Positions 1 to 5,291 of a stretch of 7,653 nucleotides of DNA are shown piece after piece. The notes under the pieces were generated by a model. That model was not told the origin of the DNA. It saw only the letters and a list, made by a program, of their open reading frames with translations, and did no database searches. This DNA comes from Bacillota bacterium. GTDB taxonomy: Bacteria; Bacillota; Clostridia; Oscillospirales; Oscillospiraceae. The stretch's first letter is position 1; each line of letters starts with the position of its first letter. The stretch lies in assembly GCA_017861415.1 (NCBI GenBank), contig JAGFXS010000060.1:1-7653 (forward strand). Reading direction: 5' to 3'. The translations under genes and the position numbers were made by a program.

Positions 1-30
1 TACAGCCCTGTTGAATACGAGTTGCGCTAG
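1..30 (+). CDS. possible C-terminal tail of an IS3-family transposase (5' end outside window)
   Basis: Reading from base 1, nine sense codons give YSPVEYELR followed by TAG. A 'SPVEYE' type ending is familiar from the extreme C-terminus of IS3/IS150-group transposases (OrfB, DDE integrase fold), where it follows the last catalytic-domain helix. Nothing else of the protein is in the window, so this is a resemblance over nine residues only. If right, an insertion sequence ends just upstream of the c-di-GMP gene. The open frame could also be chance. Confidence 0.3.
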   Translation, partial: YSPVEYELR

Positions 31-42
31 TCTCAAATAAAT

Positions 43-79
43 ACAGCTGCAGATACCGATGGATGGTATTTGCAGCTGT
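43..79. repeat. 15-bp inverted repeat (hairpin) upstream of the GGDEF-EAL gene
   Basis: The arms 43-57 and 65-79 are complementary over 15 bp with one G.U-type mismatch and a 7-nt loop. Read on the plus strand no T-run follows, so it is not a standard plus-strand terminator. Read on the minus strand the hairpin is followed by ATTTATTTG, which looks more like a terminator. It could also be the end structure of an insertion element or a 5'-UTR element if transcription starts upstream. The role is undecided. Confidence 0.6.
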
Positions 80-114
80 CGGTGGTAAAGGTACACCATA
101 GAGTACCAATATGG

Positions 115-120
115 GGAGGA
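115..120 (+). promoter_or_regulatory. Shine-Dalgarno site deciding the start of the GGDEF-EAL gene
   Basis: GGAGGA lies 11 nt before the ATG at 132. The upstream in-frame ATG at 111 directly touches this ribosome-binding sequence and has no purine-rich site of its own, so 132 is the better start. Confidence 0.65.
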
Positions 121-131
121 AGTGTCAAGCC

Positions 132-2462
132 ATGATACAGCCATCTAAGAAACTGATCTTAGCTGCCATGCTGGTGATGTTTACCCTGTATTTAGTTTGT
201 ATCATGCTGAATAACAAGTTGTGGGGGAATATACTGGCACCGGTAGTGGCGTTTCTGTCTTCGTTTGTGATTATTGCCGCTAGAAAGCAGGTTGGAGACC
301 GAAGGCTGTATGTGATGTTGCTGTTTCTAGGCACCGCGATCTGGGGATTGGCTGATCTCTTGTGGCTTATTTTCGAGAATATGCTTTCCGTGGATCCTAG
401 AAATATAATCGGCATTTTATTGCTGTATATGATACCCACTGTCTTTTTTGCCTTTATATTAACCAACTACATTTTCAATCGGCTCAAGCAATGGAATTTT
501 AAACAATTGCTGATTGACTGCTTTACCTTTACGTCGTTAGCCACCGTTGTGCTGTGGGGGCTCGTCTTTTCTAAAGCTAAGATTGAGCTTAATATGAATT
601 GTGTCCTTGTCACTGTAATCATTTTCTTAGATGTTTACATTCTAATATCTATTGGCTTGATTTGCTTTTCGAGAGGCTTTCAAAACATTAATAGAAGCTC
701 CTGTCTTGTGCTGACAGGAATTTTCATTTATACTGTCGCGGACTATTCTTGTGCTTACCAGAGTTTGGTCAACGCATACGAACCAAACGGTATTATTGAT
801 GCTGGCTATATGCTGTGTCATGTGCTGGTTGCCCTGGGCGTTTTTCTTGAAATATCACATCCCACAGTTATAACTCATGAGAGTTCGTTTCAGTTGGCTG
901 AGAACTTAAGAAAACCCAGAAAGTCTGTTCTGCTGCTGATGTTAGGGTCTTATATTTTATATTTAATGGATAACCTTAACCTAAACGCCCTATTAGTCTC
1001 AATCGCCATTTGTATTTTGTATTGGATTTTTACCATTAGTGTCAGATCCACCATGCTGGATAGAATCAGACTGAAAACGGAACGGGACATGAATGAACAC
1101 CTTGAACGGTTGATTGCAGTTAGAACCGAGGAGCTAAATACGGCATACCGAAACCTGGAAGAGATTTCAAATAGAGATGCCCTGACAGGGCTCTTTAACC
1201 GTAGGTACCTCATACATTGCCTAGACAGTTTGATTGCTTCCAAAGAAACCTGCAAGTTTGCACTGCTCTATATTGATGCCAATCGTTTCAAATTTATCAA
1301 TGATTCGTATGGGCACGAGATGGGGGATAAAACGCTTCATGCTCTGGGTGGACGCTTTTTAGAGAGAAATCTGTCAAATTGTACGGTGTTTCGCATTGGC
1401 GGCGATGAGTTCGCGGTCATCATAGAATACTGTCATGGCCGGGCGGAAGTTGAGGTCATCGCTAAGGAAATCCTCAGTATGATTCAAGTGCCTATCCTCA
1501 TTACAACTCATGTTTTTACCCTTACAGCCAGCATAGGCATTGCGTTGTATCCGGAAAATGCTCTTGACAGGGACACGCTGATGCGGTATGCGGACATTGC
1601 TATGTATGAGGTCAAGATCAGTAACCATAAAAACGGCTATTTATTTTTTGACACAGGACTCACGGAAAAGACCAATCAAAAGCACGAGCTGGAGTATCTG
1701 CTGCAGAATGCAGACTTTGACCGGGAATTTGCTCTGTATTTTCAGCCCCAATATAGCCTTGGAACCAATGCATTGGTGGGGATGGAAGCGCTGCTTCGCT
1801 GGCAGCCCCCGGGAAAAGGCATGATTCCGCCCTCGGATTTTATTCCCATCGCTGAGACCAACGGGCTGATTGTTGAAATAGGGGAGTGGGTCATTGACAA
1901 GGCCTTTGCGCAAATTAAGCAATGGAATCAGGCGAGCGCGCTCCAAATGAAGATGAGCATTAACATATCTCCCATACAGATTGAATATGCCGGCTTCATG
2001 AGTTGGTTTCAGGAAAAGCTTCAAAAGGACAACATCAATCCGACGTGGATTGACCTAGAGATCACGGAGCACAGCGCCGTACATTTTGATGGTGAGGTTG
2101 AGCGAAAGTTTGATCAGCTTAATGAACTCGGGGTGAGTACCTCTATTGATGATTTCGGTACGGGATATTCCTCGTTAAGCTATATTAAACGGCTGAATAT
2201 TGAACGTTTGAAAATCGCGAAGGAACTGGTGGATACCATTGAACATGACGAGAACGCCTTGCTGATTGTCCAGGCCATTATTATGATGGCACAGGGGATG
2301 AAGCTTCGTACCATTGCGGAAGGAGTAGAGGATAGAAATCAGCTTGAAATCCTGCGGGAGTTGGGCTGTGATGAAATTCAAGGATATCTGTTTGGAAAGC
2401 CGGTCCCAAGGGAAGAATTTGAAAAGCAGCACATCTATGAAGCAGCCGCGAGCCTGGTCTGA
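132..2462 (+). CDS. membrane-bound GGDEF-EAL protein (c-di-GMP cyclase/phosphodiesterase)
   Basis: This 776-aa protein makes and/or degrades cyclic di-GMP, the second messenger that controls the switch between motile and sessile life. Residues 1 to about 320 hold roughly ten hydrophobic segments forming an integral-membrane sensor I cannot assign to a named family. A charged, probably coiled linker (about 320-345) leads to the GGDEF domain, which opens with DALTGLFNRR (from residue 349). Its GGDEF motif (423-427), first metal Asp (YIDANRF), FIND Asn and GHEMGD Asp are all present, so diguanylate cyclase activity looks possible. The inhibitory RxxD I-site before GGDEF is missing. The EAL domain (about 530-765) has EAL (552-554), NISP, EITE, DDFGTGY (from 673), EGVE and QGY, but the usual KID motif reads KIA (694-696), which may weaken hydrolysis. 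An in-frame ATG at 111 would add seven residues but overlaps the ribosome-binding site. Its AT-richness relative to downstream genes could hint at transfer. Confidence 0.93.
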   Translation: MIQPSKKLILAAMLVMFTLYLVCIMLNNKLWGNILAPVVAFLSSFVIIAARKQVGDRRLYVMLLFLGTAIWGLADLLWLIFENMLSVDPRNIIGILLLYMIPTVFFAFILTNYIFNRLKQWNFKQLLIDCFTFTSLATVVLWGLVFSKAKIELNMNCVLVTVIIFLDVYILISIGLICFSRGFQNINRSSCLVLTGIFIYTVADYSCAYQSLVNAYEPNGIIDAGYMLCHVLVALGVFLEISHPTVITHESSFQLAENLRKPRKSVLLLMLGSYILYLMDNLNLNALLVSIAICILYWIFTISVRSTMLDRIRLKTERDMNEHLERLIAVRTEELNTAYRNLEEISNRDALTGLFNRRYLIHCLDSLIASKETCKFALLYIDANRFKFINDSYGHEMGDKTLHALGGRFLERNLSNCTVFRIGGDEFAVIIEYCHGRAEVEVIAKEILSMIQVPILITTHVFTLTASIGIALYPENALDRDTLMRYADIAMYEVKISNHKNGYLFFDTGLTEKTNQKHELEYLLQNADFDREFALYFQPQYSLGTNALVGMEALLRWQPPGKGMIPPSDFIPIAETNGLIVEIGEWVIDKAFAQIKQWNQASALQMKMSINISPIQIEYAGFMSWFQEKLQKDNINPTWIDLEITEHSAVHFDGEVERKFDQLNELGVSTSIDDFGTGYSSLSYIKRLNIERLKIAKELVDTIEHDENALLIVQAIIMMAQGMKLRTIAEGVEDRNQLEILRELGCDEIQGYLFGKPVPREEFEKQHIYEAAASLV

Positions 2463-2479
2463 CTAGAAGGCTCGCGGCT
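2444..2479 (+). terminator. hairpin terminator of the GGDEF-EAL gene
   Basis: A perfect 12-bp GC-rich stem (2444-2455 with 2468-2479) has the TGA stop codon in its loop, and an outer AAGCAG/CTGCTT pair can extend it. The following sequence (ATATGCTGCTT) is only moderately T-rich, so it may stop transcription weakly or mainly stabilise the mRNA end. The stem is part of the coding sequence. Confidence 0.6.
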
Positions 2480-2502
2480 ATATGCTGCTTGCAAATGGAA
2501 AG

Positions 2503-2536
2503 CAAAATAAAAAGGGATGTTCCGAAGAACATCCCT

Positions 2537-2537
<1 letters not shown>
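2503..2537 (-). terminator. intrinsic terminator of the five-tRNA operon
   Basis: On the minus strand a perfect 11-bp stem (arms 2527-2537 and 2512-2522) with a TTCG tetraloop is followed by TTTTATTTTG. The hairpin begins at the last base of the tRNA-Cys CCA, so the transcript ends right after the final tRNA. It faces the plus-strand hairpin of the convergent GGDEF-EAL gene. Confidence 0.9.
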
Positions 2538-2610
<73 letters not shown>

Positions 2611-2616
2611 GAATAG

Positions 2617-2651
2617 GATACCCCGCGAGGCAAATCGCCTCACAGGGTATC
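2617..2651 (-). repeat. spacer hairpin between tRNA-Gly and tRNA-Cys
   Basis: GATACCC (2617-2623) pairs with GGGTATC (2645-2651), and the inner GCGAGGC/GCCTCAC segment extends the stem around a short AT-rich loop. No T-run follows in either direction, so it is more likely a precursor-processing or spacer structure than a terminator. Confidence 0.65.
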
Positions 2652-2656
2652 ATCTG

Positions 2657-2732
2657 TGGAGCGAGTGACGAGGCTCGAACTCGCTACCTCCACCTTGGCA
2701 AGGTGGCGCTCTACCAGATGAGCTACACTCGC
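2657..2732 (-). tRNA. tRNA-Gly (GCC)
   Basis: This is a 76-nt cloverleaf with encoded CCA. The acceptor arms GCGAGTG and CACTCGC pair perfectly. The anticodon loop TTGCCAA on a CACCT/AGGTG-type stem gives anticodon GCC, and the discriminator is U. The D arm AGCTC...GAGC and T arm GTTCGAGC are canonical. It is the fourth gene of the minus-strand operon. Confidence 0.97.
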
Positions 2733-2738
2733 GGGTTG

Positions 2739-2765
2739 CTCTGCAAGAAGAGTATTCTTGCAGAG
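2739..2765 (-). repeat. perfect 11-bp spacer hairpin between tRNA-Phe and tRNA-Gly
   Basis: CTCTGCAAGAA (2739-2749) and TTCTTGCAGAG (2755-2765) are exact reverse complements around a 5-nt loop. On the minus strand the hairpin starts on the base directly after the tRNA-Phe CCA. There is no T-run after it. Confidence 0.75.
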
Positions 2766-2841
2766 TGGTGCCTCCGGTCGGAATCGAACCAACGACACGT
2801 GGATTTTCAGTCCACTGCTCTACCGACTGAGCTACAGAGGC
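2766..2841 (-). tRNA. tRNA-Phe (GAA)
   Basis: This is a 76-nt cloverleaf with encoded CCA. Acceptor GCCTCTG pairs with CGGAGGC with one G.U pair. The anticodon loop CTGAAAA on a GTGGA/TCCAC stem gives anticodon GAA, and the discriminator is A. The D arm has AGCTCAGTCGGTAGAGC and the T loop has GTTCGATT. It is the third gene of the operon. Confidence 0.97.
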
Positions 2842-2846
2842 ATGTT

Positions 2847-2864
2847 GGGTACCAGAAGGTACCC
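2847..2864 (-). repeat. perfect 7-bp spacer hairpin between tRNA-Asp and tRNA-Phe
   Basis: GGGTACC (2847-2853) and GGTACCC (2858-2864) form an exact stem around a 4-nt loop. It fills nearly the whole 25-nt spacer and begins two bases after the tRNA-Asp CCA on the minus strand. Confidence 0.65.
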
Positions 2865-2866
2865 GA

Positions 2867-2943
2867 TGGCGACGCTGATGGGACTTGAACCCACGATCTC
2901 CGGCGTGACAGGCCGGCGCGATAACCGACTTCGCTACAGCGCC
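2867..2943 (-). tRNA. tRNA-Asp (GTC)
   Basis: This is a 77-nt cloverleaf with encoded CCA. Acceptor GGCGCTG pairs with CAGCGTC with one G.U pair. The anticodon loop CTGTCAC on a GCCGG/CCGGC-type stem gives anticodon GTC, and the discriminator is G, a known aspartate identity base. It is the second gene of the operon, only 3 nt after tRNA-Val. Confidence 0.97.
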
Positions 2944-2946
2944 ACA

Positions 2947-3022
2947 TGGTGGGAACAACAGGGCTCGAACCTGTGACCCCATGCTTGTAAGGCATGTGCT
3001 CTACCAGCTGAGCTATGCTCCC
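2947..3022 (-). tRNA. tRNA-Val (TAC)
   Basis: This is a 76-nt cloverleaf with encoded CCA. Acceptor GGGAGCA pairs with TGTTCCC with one G.U pair. The anticodon loop CTTACAA on an ATGCC/GGCAT-like stem gives anticodon TAC, and the discriminator is A. It is the first gene of the operon, with a short leader that can form a small CCGCT/AGCGG hairpin (3031-3044). Confidence 0.97.
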
Positions 3023-3052
3023 ATGCAAGACCGCTCTCAAGCGGCGAAGTTT

Positions 3053-3081
3053 ATTATACTAGAGCCCCCGGCCTTTGTCAA
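3053..3081 (-). promoter_or_regulatory. consensus sigma-A promoter of the tRNA operon
   Basis: On the minus strand a perfect TTGACA -35 box (3081-3076) and a perfect TATAAT -10 box (3058-3053) are separated by exactly 17 bp. The start point would be near 3046, about 24 nt before tRNA-Val. An A6...T6 tract (3093-3110) lies upstream of the -35 box and may act as an UP element. Such a full-consensus promoter fits strong, growth-linked stable-RNA expression. Confidence 0.9.
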
Positions 3082-3089
3082 CTGCATTT

Positions 3090-3147
3090 CCCAAAAAATT
3101 AGAGTTTTTTAGGCAGGCCCTGTCCGGATTTTACGAACAGAGCCTGC
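3090..3147 (-). terminator. probable terminator of the yerC-methyltransferase-hslO operon
   Basis: On the minus strand a 14-bp stem with two G.U pairs (3147-3134 with 3126-3113, loop TAAAATC) starts 10 nt after the hslO stop. It is followed by CTAAAAAACTC and then a T6 run at 3098-3093. The A6/T6 segment can itself fold as a second AT hairpin. The T-run is further from the first stem than usual, so termination may use the second hairpin or be partial. Confidence 0.6.
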
Positions 3148-3157
3148 GCCGCTAGGC

Positions 3158-4033
3158 TCAAAGGGAAGAGAGGAGTGCTTCCAGCTCTTCTTTCTCAAAT
3201 CGCTGTACCTCGTCGCAGAACTGACAGGTGAGCTCGGCAAATCCCTGCTCCTGGATGAGGGCGGAAAGCTCCTCCCGGCCCATACTGATGAGGGCGGCCG
3301 TCATTCGATCTCGGCTACAGTAGCAGCGATACTCGATGGGCGTTTCCACCAGCAGCTCTAGTTCGAAGGCACCCAGGACCTGCTCCAGCAGTTCCTGAGG
3401 GCTAAGACCCCGGGCAAGGGCGGGGGTGACTGCCCCCAGGGTCTCGATGCCCTGCTCAATGGCCCGAATGACATCCTCTTCTGCCCCCGGGAGCAACTGA
3501 ATCAGGTAGCCTCCTGCCGTGGCCACGGTAAGATCCCGCTCTACCAGAACCCCTAGGGCGCAGGCGGTGGGAGTCTGCTCACTTTCGGCGAAATAGGCGG
3601 TGATATCCTCGGCGATTTCCCCAGAGACTAGGGGCGTAGAGCCCACATAGGGCTCCCGAAGGCCGAGATCCTTCATCACCGTGATGGTCCCGTCGGTTCC
3701 CACTGCGCGGCCAACGTCCAGTTTGCCGGGAGACTTCAGGGGAAGTTCAATCTGGCCGTTCTGGACATAGCCCCTGACATTGCCTGTGCTATCAGAAACA
3801 GCCAGGATACTTCCCAAGGGGCCGCCACCGTTTACACGGATGGTGACGGCGCCATTGCTTTCTTTTAAGGTATTGCCGATGAGGGAGGTGGCCATCAAGG
3901 TGCGGCCTAGGGCGGCGGTGGCGACGGGGACGGTATGGTGAATTGCCCGAGCGCGCTCTACCAGTTCCGTGGCGGAAATAGCCATGGCCTTAACAGGTGC
4001 ATCCTTGGCAATCATTCTGACAATTTTATCCAT
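3158..4033 (-). CDS. hslO: Hsp33 redox-regulated chaperone
   Basis: The 291-aa product is the cytosolic holdase Hsp33, which is switched on by oxidation and binds unfolding proteins until reducing conditions and the DnaK system return. The zinc/redox centre is complete: Cys237 and Cys239 in CYC, and Cys270 and Cys273 in CQFC, near the C-terminus. In Hsp33 these four cysteines hold Zn when reduced and form disulfides under peroxide or bleach stress. The N-terminal half has family-like segments such as GPLGSI and VGTDGTI. Length matches the family's usual ~290 aa. The ATG start is supported by the family N-terminus (DKIVRMIA...), with AAAGGA 12 nt upstream inside the end of the preceding methyltransferase gene. 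It is the last gene of a three-gene minus-strand operon, 9 nt after the methyltransferase. Confidence 0.96.
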   Translation of the reverse strand: MDKIVRMIAKDAPVKAMAISATELVERARAIHHTVPVATAALGRTLMATSLIGNTLKESNGAVTIRVNGGGPLGSILAVSDSTGNVRGYVQNGQIELPLKSPGKLDVGRAVGTDGTITVMKDLGLREPYVGSTPLVSGEIAEDITAYFAESEQTPTACALGVLVERDLTVATAGGYLIQLLPGAEEDVIRAIEQGIETLGAVTPALARGLSPQELLEQVLGAFELELLVETPIEYRCYCSRDRMTAALISMGREELSALIQEQGFAELTCQFCDEVQRFEKEELEALLSSL

Positions 4034-4042
4034 GGGTAGTCT

Positions 4043-4801
4043 CTATCCTTTCTTGTGGGCCGTAAAAAAGAGGCGGGTGTCTGTTTCTGATGGAGGACGC
4101 ATTTTCAACGCACCGTGACGCAGAATACGCTCAAAGCCCGCAGATTCCAAAAATTCCTCCAACTGATCTGCGGTGTAGGCGTACTCCTGGTGAAGTTCCT
4201 CTTCTCGCCTCCACAGGGACTCCTCCCGGAGGAAGAGGTCCATAGCATAGGTGCAGATACGGCGGCGTTTGTTAAAGTCCGTCCGCCAGACGCAGTAGGC
4301 GTCTTCGGTTTCGTCTAGGAACAGCCCGCCATCCAGACCTTCCAGATGGGCGGGGCTGAGGATGTCAAACAGGAACAGGCCGCCCGGCTCCAGAAACAAA
4401 TGAACACGCTCCATGGCGCGGCGCAGCAGGCGAGGATTTGTGACATGGTTCACACTGTCTAGCATGCAGATACAGGCATCCACAGTGCCGTAGAGATCCA
4501 ACTCCTCCATTGGCTGACAGAGAAACAAGGGGGCGGGGCCGGAGGTGGGAGTGGTTTTTTCCATAGCCCTAGAGAGCATGTCCGGGGAGAGATCCACCCC
4601 GATGACTTCGTAACCCCGCTCTGCCAGAATCCAGGAGAGGGTTCCGGTGCCACAGGCCAGATCTAGCACCGTTTTCACAGGGCGGCGCTGCTTTCGGAAA
4701 TGGGCCTCGATGTAATCTGCCCAGCGTTCGTAGTCCACATCCCGGGTAAAGCCGTCGTAGCAGTCGGCTAAGGGGCCGTAACCGAAGATGTCATTCTTCA
4801 C
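4043..4801 (-). CDS. class I SAM-dependent methyltransferase, substrate unknown
   Basis: This 252-aa protein has a Rossmann-type methyltransferase fold. Motif I is VLDLACGTGT (residues 45-54) and the acidic end of strand beta2 is in VIGVDLSPDML (Asp70), which together bind S-adenosylmethionine. A later ICMLDSVNHV stretch fits motif IV. It resembles the broad Methyltransf_11/25 group of soluble small-molecule methyltransferases; the sequence does not reveal the acceptor. The start is GTG, overlapping the last 11 bp of yerC in another frame, so translation is probably coupled. hslO follows after 9 nt. The C-terminus ends with FFTAHKKG. The position between a TrpR-like regulator and Hsp33 suggests co-expression but does not define the reaction. 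Confidence 0.9.
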   Translation of the reverse strand: MKNDIFGYGPLADCYDGFTRDVDYERWADYIEAHFRKQRRPVKTVLDLACGTGTLSWILAERGYEVIGVDLSPDMLSRAMEKTTPTSGPAPLFLCQPMEELDLYGTVDACICMLDSVNHVTNPRLLRRAMERVHLFLEPGGLFLFDILSPAHLEGLDGGLFLDETEDAYCVWRTDFNKRRRICTYAMDLFLREESLWRREEELHQEYAYTADQLEEFLESAGFERILRHGALKMRPPSETDTRLFFTAHKKG

Positions 4802-5105
4802 GGCTTTTCACACGTTCCCACTGCGCTCCCATACGAGGCAGCACCGCCTGATAGCCCCCTGCACCGTAGCGTAGGCAGCGATTCACCCGGCTGATGGTAG
4901 CGCTGCTGGCACCGGTACGATCCAAAATATCGTTATAGATCAATCCGTCATTTAAATACATGGCGACCTCAAGGCGCTGCTCCATGGCTCGCAGTTCGGC
5001 AACGGTGCACAGGTCCTCGAAAAAGTTGCGGCATTCTTCTACGGTCTTTAGCTCCAGAATGCTTTCGTAAAGAAGATCGCCCTTACCTGTGGAATCCTTT
5101 TTCAT
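4791..5105 (-). CDS. yerC: YerC/YecD-family TrpR-like DNA-binding protein
   Basis: This 104-aa all-helical protein belongs to the TrpR superfamily group called YerC/YecD. Residues in the middle (ECRNFFEDLCTVAELRAMEQR) match the conserved core helices, and NDILDRTGASSATISRVNR is a helix-turn-helix that should contact DNA. The length fits the family (about 100 aa). No tryptophan-biosynthesis genes are nearby, so its target and ligand are unknown. The ATG at 5105 is preferred over the in-frame ATG at 5120, because GGAGGT sits 7 nt before it and would overlap the upstream ATG. It is the first gene of the operon with the methyltransferase (11-bp overlap) and hslO. Confidence 0.88.
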   Translation of the reverse strand: MKKDSTGKGDLLYESILELKTVEECRNFFEDLCTVAELRAMEQRLEVAMYLNDGLIYNDILDRTGASSATISRVNRCLRYGAGGYQAVLPRMGAQWERVKSREE

Positions 5106-5112
5106 GTTGGTG

Positions 5113-5118
5113 ACCTCC
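5113..5118 (-). promoter_or_regulatory. Shine-Dalgarno site deciding the yerC start
   Basis: On the minus strand GGAGGT lies 7 nt before the ATG at 5105. The alternative ATG at 5120 overlaps this site. Confidence 0.75.
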
Positions 5119-5135
5119 ATCCTGATTTCTTTTAT

Positions 5136-5164
5136 ATGTTATCAAAGTAAAGTGCGAATGTAAA
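5136..5164 (-). promoter_or_regulatory. possible promoter of the yerC-methyltransferase-hslO operon
   Basis: Minus strand: TTTACA (5164-5159), a 17-bp spacer and TAACAT (5141-5136). The -35 matches 5 of 6 and the -10 matches 4 of 6. It lies about 30 nt upstream of the yerC start in an AT-rich stretch; other -10-like hexamers (such as TATAAA nearby) are possible. Confidence 0.4.
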
Positions 5165-5211
5165 GGGGACCTTTGTCTTAAACGCACGAAAAACGAATTG
5201 GATTAGCTTTT

Positions 5212-5242
5212 CTTTCGCTTTTCCCTTGCGCTGGGGCGAAAG
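5212..5242. repeat. inverted repeat flanking the purA -35 box
   Basis: CTTTCGC (5212-5218) and GCGAAAG (5236-5242) are exact reverse complements separated by 17 bp, bracketing the -35 hexamer of the purA promoter. This spacing could suit a dimeric regulator, but the arms do not match the classic PurR box. Chance cannot be excluded. Confidence 0.35.
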
Positions 5243-5254
5243 TCGGGCTATAAT
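5226..5254 (+). promoter_or_regulatory. sigma-A promoter of purA
   Basis: A perfect TATAAT -10 box (5249-5254) lies 17 bp after TTGCGC (5226-5231; 3 of 6 matches). Transcription would start near 5261, giving a leader of about 30 nt before the GTG start at 5292. The leader is too short for a purine riboswitch. Confidence 0.7.
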
Positions 5255-5291
5255 GTAGTGTCTTCTATTTATTACTGAGGAGGAATCCATT

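Noticed and set aside
43..110. c-di-GMP riboswitch upstream of the GGDEF-EAL gene
   Set aside because: A short TACCGATGG word resembles the end of GEMM-I, but the paired core, tetraloop receptor and adenine-rich joints are absent; a simple palindrome fits better.
2650..3040. Open frames on both strands across 2650-3040, with peptides such as SVAQSVEQW
   Set aside because: They are translations of the tRNA genes, a well-known annotation artefact; five clean cloverleafs explain the region.
5170..5200. PurR box upstream of purA (ACGAATTGG)
   Set aside because: It lacks the CGAAC core and a second inverted box at the usual spacing.
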